DNA of 64,000 nucleotides from Microbacterium gubbeenense DSM 15944 (GTDB lineage Bacteria > Actinomycetota > Actinomycetes > Actinomycetales > Microbacteriaceae): the NCBI RefSeq assembly GCF_000422745.1, contig NZ_AUGQ01000005.1, forward strand, positions 186,001-250,000. The letters are read 5' to 3'. Below, in pieces: positions 1 to 8,083 of this stretch. Every line of letters begins with the position of its first letter. The stretch's first letter is position 1. The notes beneath the pieces are model-generated. The model was not told the origin of the DNA. It saw only the letters and a program-made list of their open reading frames with translations, and searched no databases. A program made the translations under genes and the position numbers.

Positions 1-111
1 CGACAGATGCGCCACGTCGGTCGCCGTAATGCCCTGCGACCGCGCCCGGAGCCACTCCACGCGATCGCGCGAATCGGCCACGACGCGTGACTGGAGCTCC
101 GGAGACATCAT
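1..111 (-). CDS. Partial CDS, possible YqaJ-like recombinase/exonuclease (N-terminus only)
   Basis: Only the first 37 codons are in the window; the gene runs off the left edge on the minus strand. An ATG pair at 106-111 opens a frame that reads through to base 1 without a stop. The visible peptide contains the pattern R-x-E-W-L-x-x-R-x-x-G-I-T-A-T-D, which resembles the start of YqaJ-family viral recombinase/exonuclease domains (W-L-x-x-R-x-x-x-I-G-x-S-D). A G-rich run (132-136) lies about 20 nt upstream, rather far for a ribosome site, so the start is uncertain. The family call is inference from one short motif. Confidence 0.4.
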   Translation of the reverse strand, partial: MMSPELQSRVVADSRDRVEWLRARSQGITATDVAHLS

Positions 112-166
112 CAGATCCGACGATAGTCGACCCCCTCATGGATCCCAGCAAAGACACAGCACGATT

Positions 167-212
167 GGTTGTCGGAGGTCAACCACAACGATATAGTTGA
201 CTGTACGCAACT
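167..212 (+). promoter_or_regulatory. Sigma-A-type promoter with two MarR-type operators
   Basis: A -35 TTGTCG (169-174) and -10 TATAGT (192-197) are separated by exactly 17 bp. Two inverted repeats with the same geometry, GGTTG-N8-CAACC (167-184) and AGTTG-N8-CAACT (195-212), cover the -35 and the -10/start region. Their starts are 28 bp apart. They precede the drug exporter/MarR operon, so autorepression by the MarR protein is the natural reading (inference). The ribosome site AAAGGA is at 231-236. Confidence 0.7.
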
Positions 213-241
213 TTCTCTGATCCTTCCTCGAAAGGAATAGC

Positions 242-1996
242 TTGACCTCGCCCAGCGAAAAGAAGGCCACCCGCCAGAAGCTCGAAGCGCTCTCCGGCCT
301 CCTCTTGGCCATGTTCTGCTCGATGCTGTCGATGACGGTCGTCGGCTCGTCGATGCCGATCATCGTCGACGATCTCGGCGGCACGCAGACGCAGTACACC
401 TGGGTCATCACGATGACCTTGCTCACGACCGCGATCTCCACCCCGATCTGGGGCAAGCTCGCTGATCTCGTGAACCGCAAGGTTCTGATGCTCACGGCGC
501 TCGTGCTCTTCGTGCTGGCGTCGGCCGGAGCCGGGCTGTCGCAGTCGGCCGAGATGCTGATCTTCTTCCGCGCCCTGCAGGGCATCGGCGGCGGCGGGCT
601 CCAAGCGCTCAGCCAGGTGCTGATGGCGGACATCCTGAGCCCGCGTGAGCGCGGCAAGTACATGGGCCTGTTCGCGGGCGTCATGTCGATCGGAACCGTC
701 GGTGGCCCTCTGCTCGGCGGCTTCCTCACCGACACCATCAGTTGGCACTGGAACTTCTACGTCGGCGTTCCGCTCGGCATCGCGGCGTTCATCGTGCTCA
801 CCAAGACGCTCAAGATCCACCAGGCCAAGCCCGAGAAGGTACGGATCGACTACTTCGGCATCGTGCTGCTGTCGGTGGCCGCAGGCTTCCTGCTCGTGTG
901 GATCTCGAACGTGCAGACGTACGGCTGGGCCAGCTGGGAGACGCTGTACATGGTCGGCATCGCGGTCGTCGCGACCGTCGGTTTCATCATCGTCGAGATG
1001 AAGGTCGCCGAGCCGCTCATTCCGATGACCCTGTTCCGCAACAAGACGTTCACGCTCGCTGTGCTCGCGTCGATCTCGATCGGCGTGTCGATGTTCGGAA
1101 CGGCCGTTTACCTCGCGCAGTACATGCAGGTGTCCCGCGGATTCGGTCCCACCGAGGCCGGCCTCATGACGATCCCGATGGCGCTCGGAATGATGGGCGC
1201 GTCCGTCGTCATCGGACAGCTCGTCTCGCGCACCGGCAAGTGGAAGCGCTACGTCGTCACCGGCGGCGTGCTCATGGTCATCGGCACCTCGCTGCTGTCG
1301 ACCCTGCAGTACGACACGTCGCTCGTGTTGGCAGGCGTGTTCATGTTCGTGCTCGGAGCCGGCACGGGCATGACGATGCAGAACCTCGTGCTCGTGGTGC
1401 AGAACTCGACCAACCCTCGCGAGATCGGCGTCGCGTCGAGCGGTGTGAACTTCTTCCGCTCGGTCGGCGGTACGGTCGGCGTCGCCGTGATGGGATCCGT
1501 GCTGGCCGCGAGCATGACGAACCTGTTCGACGATCGCAAGGGTGATATCGAGGCCGCGATCGCTCAGATCGCAACCACCGACCCCGCCGCCGCACAGGAC
1601 ATCGGCCAAACGCTCACGAGCGGCGGGCTGCCGCCGACGCGCGGCATGCCCGAGGCGATCGCCACGATCATCGAACAGGTGTCGGCGACGTCGATCTCGC
1701 ACGCGTTCCTTGTAGGCGTGCCGCTCGCGCTGCTCAGCCTGATCGCCATCTGTTTCCTGCCGAACACGTCGCTCAACCGCAAGAACACCCAGGAACAGCT
1801 GAAGGCCGCGCAGGAGAAGGAAGCGTCGTCCGCCGTCGTCAGCGCCGCACCGGCGGAGCCTTCCGACGAGGCGTGGGACGAGGCCGAGCGCGAGCACCCG
1901 GGGTACAGCGAGGCCTGGGATGTGGCGCTCGCCTCAACCGGCGCGGTCAGACTGCCGGTACGCTCGGAGACTGAAGATGACGACGACGCACGCTGA
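242..1996 (+). CDS. DHA2-family (EmrB/QacA-type) MFS drug exporter
   Basis: A 584-residue polytopic membrane protein of the 14-TM DHA2 (EmrB/QacA) branch of the major facilitator superfamily, expected to export toxic compounds by proton antiport. TM1 spans about residues 15-42 and is followed by the family's V-D-D-L-G-G. The loop motif A (GKLADLVNRK) is at 71-80 and an antiporter-type G-G-P-L-L-G-G motif lies in the fifth helix. The charged tail after about residue 510 is longer than the core needs. The start is TTG at 242, chosen because AAAGGA sits 6 nt upstream. It overlaps the following MarR gene by 20 bp, which implies co-transcription and coupling. Substrate unknown. Confidence 0.88.
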   Translation: MTSPSEKKATRQKLEALSGLLLAMFCSMLSMTVVGSSMPIIVDDLGGTQTQYTWVITMTLLTTAISTPIWGKLADLVNRKVLMLTALVLFVLASAGAGLSQSAEMLIFFRALQGIGGGGLQALSQVLMADILSPRERGKYMGLFAGVMSIGTVGGPLLGGFLTDTISWHWNFYVGVPLGIAAFIVLTKTLKIHQAKPEKVRIDYFGIVLLSVAAGFLLVWISNVQTYGWASWETLYMVGIAVVATVGFIIVEMKVAEPLIPMTLFRNKTFTLAVLASISIGVSMFGTAVYLAQYMQVSRGFGPTEAGLMTIPMALGMMGASVVIGQLVSRTGKWKRYVVTGGVLMVIGTSLLSTLQYDTSLVLAGVFMFVLGAGTGMTMQNLVLVVQNSTNPREIGVASSGVNFFRSVGGTVGVAVMGSVLAASMTNLFDDRKGDIEAAIAQIATTDPAAAQDIGQTLTSGGLPPTRGMPEAIATIIEQVSATSISHAFLVGVPLALLSLIAICFLPNTSLNRKNTQEQLKAAQEKEASSAVVSAAPAEPSDEAWDEAEREHPGYSEAWDVALASTGAVRLPVRSETEDDDDAR

Positions 1997-2438
1997 CTCC
2001 CCCGACGATCGCCTCGAGGCGATCCGATCTGTCGAGGGCGAATTCGTCAACATGGTGGGCCGCTTCCGGCGGCTCATCGTGCGGCGGGCCGATCGGCTCT
2101 CGCCCGGGCTGTTGCCGGGCACCTACAAAGTGTTCGTGACGATCTCGCAGTCGGGCCCCATTACAGCGACCGCGGTGGCGGAGCAGATGGTGCTCGACAA
2201 GGGTCATCTCAGTCGCGCCGTCTCCTCGCTCGAGGGCCTCGGTCTCGTCATGCGCACCCCGGATCCCGCCGACCGCCGCGCGCAGCTGCTCGAGGTGACG
2301 CCGGAGGGACGGGCGAAGTTCGATGAGATCCGCGACGACCCGAGCGAGCGCACGCTGCGCGACAAGCTCGCCGACTGGGATCTCGACGACATCGAGCGGC
2401 TCGCGGCGCTGCTGCATGCGTTGAACGACGAGAGCTGA
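1977..2438 (+). CDS. MarR-family transcriptional regulator
   Basis: A 153-residue winged-helix repressor of the MarR family. The recognition-helix region reads D-K-G-H-L-S-R-A-V-S-S-L-E and is followed by the wing with D-P-A-D-R-R, the classic MarR D-x-R-x-R-R-like hairpin. ATG at 1977 was chosen over an upstream in-frame ATG at 1920 because GGAG lies 7 nt before it and the family length fits. It lies within the last 20 bp of the exporter gene. It probably binds the two GTTG-N8-CAAC sites at 167-212 and represses the pair until a ligand, likely an exporter substrate, is bound (inference). Confidence 0.88.
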   Translation: MTTTHADSPDDRLEAIRSVEGEFVNMVGRFRRLIVRRADRLSPGLLPGTYKVFVTISQSGPITATAVAEQMVLDKGHLSRAVSSLEGLGLVMRTPDPADRRAQLLEVTPEGRAKFDEIRDDPSERTLRDKLADWDLDDIERLAALLHALNDES

Positions 2439-2443
2439 GGGCG

Positions 2444-2995
2444 TCAGCCGTTCGCTGTACTGCTTAAGCTGCACGTTCCATTTCCGACCAAGGGTGGAAT
2501 CGTGACGTCAGCGACGAGCCACGGAGAGACCCAATCTCCCGGACCAGTCAGACGAAGTGCAAATCTGGAGGAGCCACCGAGGAGGTTGCTCAGCAACCCG
2601 CCAGACACGACAGTCGTGTACCCACTCGGAGTACCAGTCGTGCTGTGAGAACCCAGCAGACCGCTGAGGATCGGATCAAGTACACCATCGATCTCCTGGC
2701 CGAATTCAATATTGTCGGCAGTGTATCCAGCCGTCCCTTCAGGGAGCCGCCAACGTATCGTGATCCGACCGCCGACGAGTAGTCTGTTCCGCGCGTCGCA
2801 TTGGGGCGCAGCACCCCAAGGAATCGGCGTAGGCATAGTCGCCGCCGCGAACTGCGTCGCCCCCACCTCCGCGTCGGTCCAGCCCGCTTCGGTGTTCTCC
2901 GCGGACGGCGCGAGAGCAACGCCCGCGAGCATCGCGAAACCCGCGAGGCCGGCGAGCGTGCGCCGCAGGATTCGTGTTCGGCGCGCGCGGGTCAT
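2444..2995 (-). CDS. Alternate-signal (SipW-dependent type) exported protein
   Basis: A 183-residue secreted protein, last gene of a four-gene minus-strand operon. It begins with an Arg-rich n-region and a hydrophobic core (residues 13-30). The mature start then carries the pattern A-G-W-T-D-A-E (37-43), the W-x-D signature of signal peptides cut by SipW-type peptidases in actinobacteria. The rest is a beta-rich domain with Cys residues near 64 and 177, no catalytic motif. Its ATG overlaps the stop of the upstream gene (ATGA, 2992-2995). It is probably a TasA/CalY-like or pilus/fibre-associated surface protein; the precise role is not known. Confidence 0.72.
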   Translation of the reverse strand: MTRARRTRILRRTLAGLAGFAMLAGVALAPSAENTEAGWTDAEVGATQFAAATMPTPIPWGAAPQCDARNRLLVGGRITIRWRLPEGTAGYTADNIEFGQEIDGVLDPILSGLLGSHSTTGTPSGYTTVVSGGLLSNLLGGSSRFALRLTGPGDWVSPWLVADVTIPPLVGNGTCSLSSTANG

Positions 2996-3615
2996 GATGC
3001 GCCCCCGTTCTGCCGCGCGGAGCGCACCAGGATCAGCGATGCGGTGCCGACCAGCAGCATGGCCCCGCCGCCGAGGAGCCAGGGTGAGGCCGACCAGCCG
3101 CCCGTCGGGGAGAGACCCGGGCCGGTTCCGACGCGCTCCCCCGCACCGATCGCGTAGACGCGCATTTGGGTGGTGTCCCCCGCGGATCCGCCGAGGACGC
3201 CGACCTGCAGGCGCAGGTTCGCGACGTCGGCCGCGTCGAACTCCTCGAGGGTGACCAGTTCTCCGTCGCGCGAGATCTCCCACGCCGCACGCAGGTCTTC
3301 CGCGCCGCCGGGGCAGGTCTCGCCCTGCCATTCCTCGAAGCACAGCGCCGCATCGACGACGAGCGGCGTCTCGCCGGCCGCGCTCATCGCGATGGTCAGC
3401 GTGCCGGGCTCGGGGGCGTCGGCGCTGATCTCGAGGTCCCATCTCATGCTCTCGCCGGGCGCCATCGCCGCTGCGCGATCCCAATCGGCGACGGAGACGA
3501 GGCGCACGTACTCGCCCTGGACGACTTCGGTCTCCGAGGCCGCAGACGCGGGCGCGGCGCACAGGACAACGCCGAGCACGCCGACCACAACGCCACCGCC
3601 GATCCGTCGCCTCAT
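2992..3615 (-). CDS. Secreted protein with LSPTG sorting-like motif and C-terminal anchor
   Basis: A 207-residue protein with a conventional signal peptide (Arg-rich start, hydrophobic core, cleavage near A-P-A-S-A, residue 25), an extracellular region with a Cys pair (92 and 101), then LSPTG at 168-172, a hydrophobic segment (178-196) and a basic tail. That C-terminal order is that of a sortase cell-wall sorting signal, although the motif departs from canonical LPxTG or LAxTG. It starts by ATGA overlap with the signal peptidase gene. It may be a wall-anchored partner of the two alternate-signal proteins in the operon. No sortase gene lies next to it. Confidence 0.62.
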   Translation of the reverse strand: MRRRIGGGVVVGVLGVVLCAAPASAASETEVVQGEYVRLVSVADWDRAAAMAPGESMRWDLEISADAPEPGTLTIAMSAAGETPLVVDAALCFEEWQGETCPGGAEDLRAAWEISRDGELVTLEEFDAADVANLRLQVGVLGGSAGDTTQMRVYAIGAGERVGTGPGLSPTGGWSASPWLLGGGAMLLVGTASLILVRSARQNGGAS

Positions 3616-4208
3616 GATGCGTCTTCCTGCTTCGTCTCCCGCGGCCAGAACGCCCAGACAACCAGCACCGTCGCGGCGATGGTGATGCCGCCGAGCACCA
3701 ACGGGTTGCTCATCGCCACGATCACCTGAGCCAAACCCGGCACCGAGAACAGCACGGTGCGCACCGTCTTCACGTCGTAGGGCGCCGGATCCTCGACGTC
3801 ATTCGCATCGCCGCGCATCGTGATCACGCGCTCGTCCGCCGACGCGCCCGCCGCGACCGACGTGACCCGGTGCGTGATGGGAAGCTCCCCCGCGCGATCC
3901 ACGGTGACGACATCCCCCACGGACACCGCAGCCGCATCGACCTGCTGCACCACCGCGACCGAACCGGCGGGAATCGTCGGTTCCATCGATCCCGTGCGGA
4001 ACATGATCAGCGTGATGTTCGCCGTGTACGCGAGGATCACGAGCACGATGCAGATCAGTCCCGCTGCGGCTGCGAGCCACAGCAGCACCTCACCGACGAC
4101 ACCTCCGACGCGCGCGCGACGTCGCCCCGGCGCGGCGAGGGCCGCCGCCGGAACGTCGTCGGATGCCGCGCGATCGCGGAGTTCGCGTCGCGTCGTCGGT
4201 AGCGTCAC
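3612..4208 (-). CDS. sipW: SipW-type (ER/archaeal class) signal peptidase I
   Basis: A 198-residue membrane protease of the S26B group that removes the signal peptides of a small set of cognate substrates. It has a TM segment at about 39-61, then R-T-G-S-M-E-P-T with nucleophile Ser74. The general base is His113 (I-T-H-R-V) where ordinary bacterial enzymes have Lys. The conserved Asp is in M-R-G-D-A-N-D (Asp134). A second TM lies near the C-terminus (about 172-190). GTG at 4208 was chosen because longer frames run back into the upstream gene. It sits between its two likely substrates, 22 bp after the first. Confidence 0.85.
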   Translation of the reverse strand: MTLPTTRRELRDRAASDDVPAAALAAPGRRRARVGGVVGEVLLWLAAAAGLICIVLVILAYTANITLIMFRTGSMEPTIPAGSVAVVQQVDAAAVSVGDVVTVDRAGELPITHRVTSVAAGASADERVITMRGDANDVEDPAPYDVKTVRTVLFSVPGLAQVIVAMSNPLVLGGITIAATVLVVWAFWPRETKQEDAS

Positions 4209-4230
4209 CGGATCCGATCGGCCGTTCGCG

Positions 4231-4782
4231 CTACTCGACCGACTCCGCGTTCCACTGCCAGAGCACGCTTCCGGTCGCGCCCTGCACGAGCGAGTCGGTC
4301 GCCGTGACCTGCAGGCAGAGGTTGACGACGGGGGCGTCAGAGGTGATCGTCGTCGGCATAGCCGTGCCGCCGGCAAAGGCGGCCGCATCGCAACCGAACG
4401 AACCGGTGGCGACCGATGCGATCGTCAGCTGGCCGTCGGCAACGAGCGTGCCCGCGGCGTCCACCGGTGCGATCGATTCGAGCGTCGCGTCGGAGCTGGA
4501 CCCCTCGATGCTCAGCGCGTACGCCTCGTACACGACGTCGCCGGGCGCGAGATTGTCGGCCCCCGTCTCGAAGGTGAGCTCTGCCGCGTCACCGGCTGCC
4601 GCGTGGTCCGTCCAGGTCGTACCGTCGACGGATCCCTGGAACACGAACGTGCCCGCACCGAAGTCGCCCCCGGCGAACTCGGAATCGTTCCAGTTGGCGA
4701 GCGTCACCGCCGCGCCGACACCGAGGACGAGCCCTCCCGCCAGTACCGCTAGGACCTTACGCCGATCAGCTGTTTTCGCCAT
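4231..4782 (-). CDS. TasA/CalY-like exported protein with SipW-dependent signal
   Basis: A 183-residue protein, first of the operon. The leader (basic 1-9, hydrophobic 10-28) runs into W-N-D-S-E-F (31-36), the W-x-D-S/x-E pattern that marks SipW-cognate signal peptides. The mature part is beta-rich and acidic with one Cys pair (129 and 151), consistent with a surface fibre or matrix subunit such as TasA/CalY in Bacillus. The sequence is too diverged to assert amyloid formation. A promoter-like element lies 80-108 bp upstream (4862-4890). Its position directly before sipW supports a substrate relationship. Confidence 0.72.
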   Translation of the reverse strand: MAKTADRRKVLAVLAGGLVLGVGAAVTLANWNDSEFAGGDFGAGTFVFQGSVDGTTWTDHAAAGDAAELTFETGADNLAPGDVVYEAYALSIEGSSSDATLESIAPVDAAGTLVADGQLTIASVATGSFGCDAAAFAGGTAMPTTITSDAPVVNLCLQVTATDSLVQGATGSVLWQWNAESVE

Positions 4783-4861
4783 GAGACGTCATCTCTTTCA
4801 CTCGAGGGGGTGCGCGATGGACGAAGCGGTAGAGGACACCGCCATACCGGCACCTCACTAC

Positions 4862-4890
4862 ATCATCAGCTACTTCCCAGTTTTCTGCAA
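4862..4890 (-). promoter_or_regulatory. Candidate promoter of the sipW operon
   Basis: On the minus strand TTGCAG (4885-4890) and GATGAT (4862-4867) are separated by 17 bp. This leaves a leader of roughly 70 nt before the ATG at 4782, which contains a small hairpin GCGGT-N7-ACCGC (4826-4842). The hexamers are imperfect, so this is tentative. Confidence 0.35.
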
Positions 4891-4913
4891 CGACTTCCCG
4901 GGCAGTAACGGAC

Positions 4914-4949
4914 AGGAAGGCCGACGCCCGCTCGGGTGCCGGCCTTCCT
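4914..4949 (-). terminator. Terminator after tctA
   Basis: A perfect 10-bp stem (AGGAAGGCCG/CGGCCTTCCT) with a 16-nt loop, 11 bp past the tctA stop codon. It insulates the sipW operon from tct transcription. Confidence 0.8.
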
Positions 4950-4959
4950 GGGGCGCGCG

Positions 4960-6465
4960 TCAGCTCGCGACGCGACGCTTCTCGAGGATCCTGTTCACGA
5001 TCGACAGCCCGAGCACGACAACAAGTACGCCGTAGAGACCGATCGCGATCGGGCTCTGAACGAGCACCGCGAAGTCTCCGTTCGCGCTCATGGCCGCATC
5101 TCGCAGACTCGTCTCGGCCAGCGGGCCCAGCACCATGCCGATGATGAGGGGCGCGAGCGGGAAGTCGAGGGCTCGCATCAGGAATCCGACGATGCCGACG
5201 ACCAGCAGCACCGCGAGATCGAACACCGACCCCGACGACGCGTAGATGCCCATTGCACAGAACACCGTGATTCCGGCGTACAGATATGGTCTCGGGATCA
5301 GCAGGAGCTTCGCCCACAGCATCGCGAACGGCAGGTTCAGGATCAGCAGCACCACCATGGCGATGAAGAAGCTCGCCAGCAACGACCACACCAGGTCGGG
5401 CGCCCGGTCGAACAGCAGCGGCCCGGGCTGCAGCCCATACTGCTGGAACGCCGCGAGCATGATCGCCGCGGTCGCCGAAATGGGCAGTCCGAGAGAGAGC
5501 AGCGCCCCCATGGCCATGCCCGTGGTCGAGTTGCCGGCAGCCTCCGGCGCGGCGAGGCCTCGGATCGCGCCCTTGCCGAACTGCGGGTCCTTGCGGCGCT
5601 TGTCGAGGCGCTTCTCCAGGCCGTACGCGAGGAACGTGGGGATCTCGGATCCGCCGGCCGGCACGACGCCGAAGGGCAGTCCGATCGCTGTGCCCCGGGC
5701 CCACGCGGGCGCCGCCTCGCGGAACTCGCGCTTCGACAGCCACGGCCGGCCCTTCGGACGCACGATCGCACCACCTTTCACGTGCCGCTCGAGGCAGGCG
5801 ACGTAGATCACCTCACCGAGCGCAAGGATCGCGACCGTCACGGTCACCAGTGAGATCCCGTCGAACAGGAACGGGGATCCGGCCGTGAAGCGCTGCGCGC
5901 CCGAGACGCTGTCAATGCCGACGACGGCGATGCCGAGCCCGACGAACAACGAGGCGAGGCCCTTGACCGTGTCATCCGTCACGACCGTCGACGTCGCCGC
6001 GAACGCGAACACTGCGAGCGCGAAGAATTCTGCCGGCCCGAACTGCGTCGAGAAGTCCGCGAGCACGGGCGCGAGGAACACAACACCGACCGAGGCGACC
6101 ATGCCGCCGATGAAGGCCCCGATCGCGGCGGTCGCGAGAGCCTTCGCGGCTCTGCCGTCGAGCGCCATCTTGTGCCCCTCGAACGTCGAGGCGATGGCGG
6201 ACGCCTGGCCCGGCGTGTTCATCAGGATGCCCATGGTGGAGTCGCCGAACAGGCCGCCGAAGTAGACACCGGAGAACATGATGAACGCGGCCGTCGGATC
6301 GAGTGCGAAGGTCACGGGCAACAGCAGCGCGACCGCCATCGATGATCCGAGCCCCGGCATGACGCCCACCGCCGTGCCCAGCACACAGCCGATGAGCACC
6401 CACATCAGGTTCTGAAGGCTGAGTGCGCCGGCGAACCCCTCGCCGAGCAGTTGCAGAGTTTCCAC
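4960..6465 (-). CDS. tctA: Tripartite tricarboxylate transporter, large membrane subunit TctA
   Basis: A 501-residue protein with about 11-12 TM helices, the usual length for TctA, the channel subunit of the tripartite tricarboxylate transporter (TTT). The family's glycine/proline-rich segments are visible: P-G-L-G-S-S-M-A near residue 36, G-x-M-P-G-like loops, and G-L-P-I-S-A-T-A in the second half. With TctB it moves di- or tricarboxylates (or an aromatic acid) handed over by TctC. It starts at GTG 6465, 3 bp after tctB, with a G-rich ribosome site. It is the last gene of tctC-tctB-tctA. Confidence 0.93.
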   Translation of the reverse strand: METLQLLGEGFAGALSLQNLMWVLIGCVLGTAVGVMPGLGSSMAVALLLPVTFALDPTAAFIMFSGVYFGGLFGDSTMGILMNTPGQASAIASTFEGHKMALDGRAAKALATAAIGAFIGGMVASVGVVFLAPVLADFSTQFGPAEFFALAVFAFAATSTVVTDDTVKGLASLFVGLGIAVVGIDSVSGAQRFTAGSPFLFDGISLVTVTVAILALGEVIYVACLERHVKGGAIVRPKGRPWLSKREFREAAPAWARGTAIGLPFGVVPAGGSEIPTFLAYGLEKRLDKRRKDPQFGKGAIRGLAAPEAAGNSTTGMAMGALLSLGLPISATAAIMLAAFQQYGLQPGPLLFDRAPDLVWSLLASFFIAMVVLLILNLPFAMLWAKLLLIPRPYLYAGITVFCAMGIYASSGSVFDLAVLLVVGIVGFLMRALDFPLAPLIIGMVLGPLAETSLRDAAMSANGDFAVLVQSPIAIGLYGVLVVVLGLSIVNRILEKRRVAS

Positions 6466-6468
6466 GGT

Positions 6469-7038
6469 TCAGAACCCCCATCCGAGAATGCCCGAGGGCA
6501 GCGACATGCCGAGCAGCATGTCGAAAGCGATGTATGCCAACGAACTGGTCGTGAGCCCCACGACGAGGCTCATGAGATGCCGGCGCTCGCCGAAACCGCG
6601 TGCGATCGCCCAGAACAGCAGTCCCGCGGCGATGATCCAGCCGAGCAGCGGCAGCAGGACGATGAATGCGGCAAATCCCGCCACCACCCAGGCGAGCGAG
6701 CGCCAGTCGACGCCCGACCGCCGTGCCGTAGCGTCCTCCTCCTGACTCTTGTCGGTCTGTGCTTCACCGGATCCGCCCCGCTCGGCACGCAGCGCGCGCA
6801 CGATGAGCAGCGCGGCGAACAGAGCGAGGCCCACCGCGATGATGGCGGGGAAGAACCCCGGCCCGGGAAAGGTCGTGCCGGGAGGGATATCCATCGTCAC
6901 GATGCCGTACGTCAGATAGCCCGCGAACAGCAGGAGCAACGCCGGCATCACCAGGTCGCGCACGAGCGCGCGCCGCGCGAGGTCTACCCGCCGACCCATC
7001 GTCGCCGACAGCGCGGTGGCATTGTCCCGGAAGCTCAT
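6469..7038 (-). CDS. tctB: Tripartite tricarboxylate transporter, small membrane subunit TctB
   Basis: A 189-residue protein with four predicted TM helices, matching the TctB family in length and topology. It has a hydrophilic stretch after the second helix (about residues 88-105) followed by the paired C-terminal helices. It overlaps tctC by 4 bp (ATGA) and is 3 bp from tctA, so all three are made from one message. TctB has no catalytic motifs; the call rests on topology plus position between unmistakable TctC and TctA. Confidence 0.88.
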   Translation of the reverse strand: MSFRDNATALSATMGRRVDLARRALVRDLVMPALLLLFAGYLTYGIVTMDIPPGTTFPGPGFFPAIIAVGLALFAALLIVRALRAERGGSGEAQTDKSQEEDATARRSGVDWRSLAWVVAGFAAFIVLLPLLGWIIAAGLLFWAIARGFGERRHLMSLVVGLTTSSLAYIAFDMLLGMSLPSGILGWGF

Positions 7039-8042
7039 AGGCCCATCTCCTCGTACAGCCGCTCGATGCGCTCACGCTCGGAGGCGAGGAACTCGTCGAG
7101 TTCGTCGCCTGTGCGCACATTCACGGTCCAGTGATAGCGGTCGACGGCGTCGCGCCATTCGTCGGTCTCGGTCGAGGCGGCGATCAGCTCTTCGAGCTCG
7201 GCGATCTCAGCGTCCTCGAGCCCTTTCGGCGCCGACAGGCTGCGCCAGTTCGACAGGGTGACGTCGTAGCCCTGCTCTCGCGCGGTCGGGATGTCGATTC
7301 CCTCGACCGGCTCCTCCGCGACGAGCGCGAGCGCGCGGAGTCGACCCGACTCGATCTGGTCGATGTTGTCGGGATATCCGCCAGTCGCCGCGGCCGCGGT
7401 TCCATTCAGCAGCGCTTGGATCGCCTCACCACCGCCGTCCGACGAGATGTACGTCGTGTCGACGGGATCGATCCCAGCTGACAGGGCGAGGTCCGTGACG
7501 ACGAGCTGATCGAAGGATCCGCCGCCCGTCCACGGCAGCCCCGCGGGGTCCGCTCGCCACGCCTCGACGAGATCGTCGAGCGTCTCGTACGGTGAGTCGG
7601 CCGGAACGACGATGACGTCATACTCTTCGAAGAGCACAGCGAGGTTCGTAACGTCGTCGAGCGTCTTGTCGGATCCGTACTGCACGGTGGCTGCGAGCAG
7701 GCCCGTTCCGCCGACGAGCAGGTTGTTCGCCCGCCCCTCGAGGGCCGTGACGTTGCTGAGCGCGATCGTGCCCCCGGCGCCGGGCATGTTCACGACCTGC
7801 ACGTTGTTGACGAGTCCGTTCGCCTTCTGCGCCTGTTGCAGCTCGCGCGCGACGGTGTCCCACCCGCCGCCGGCCGCCGCCGGCGCGATGAGCGTCAGCG
7901 ACGCACTGATGTTCTGGCCCGCTGCAGCCGACGCGATCGACCCGTACGACGCGATTCCGATCGCGACGATCGCGACCGACCCGCCGATCATGCGCCAGAT
8001 CGACCGCCTTGCGCCTCTCCGGGCGCGCGCGTTCTTCGGCAT
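7035..8042 (-). CDS. tctC: Tripartite tricarboxylate transporter solute-binding protein TctC
   Basis: A 335-residue periplasmic-type binding protein of the TctC/Bug family. An Arg-rich signal peptide ends near A-S-A-A-A-G (about residue 40). The mature start has L-T-L-I-A-P-A-A-A-G-G-G-W-D, the family's substrate-carboxylate loop, followed by N-M-P-G-A-G-G-T. ATG at 8042 was preferred over an ATG 14 codons upstream because GAAGGAG lies just before it. There is no lipobox cysteine, so the protein may be retained by an uncleaved leader or released. The ligand cannot be told from sequence; citrate-like acids are likely given the CitA/CitB-type regulators alongside. Confidence 0.92.
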   Translation of the reverse strand: MPKNARARRGARRSIWRMIGGSVAIVAIGIASYGSIASAAAGQNISASLTLIAPAAAGGGWDTVARELQQAQKANGLVNNVQVVNMPGAGGTIALSNVTALEGRANNLLVGGTGLLAATVQYGSDKTLDDVTNLAVLFEEYDVIVVPADSPYETLDDLVEAWRADPAGLPWTGGGSFDQLVVTDLALSAGIDPVDTTYISSDGGGEAIQALLNGTAAAATGGYPDNIDQIESGRLRALALVAEEPVEGIDIPTAREQGYDVTLSNWRSLSAPKGLEDAEIAELEELIAASTETDEWRDAVDRYHWTVNVRTGDELDEFLASERERIERLYEEMGL

Positions 8043-8083
8043 AGCTTCACTCCTTCGTGCTGACGGCACTGTCGTAGATAACA

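Noticed and set aside
179..1897. Long minus-strand open frame (572 codons) opposite the exporter gene
   Set aside because: It is the antisense shadow of the MFS gene: composition is Arg/His/Asp-rich with no domain, and it would leave the clear membrane protein untranslated.
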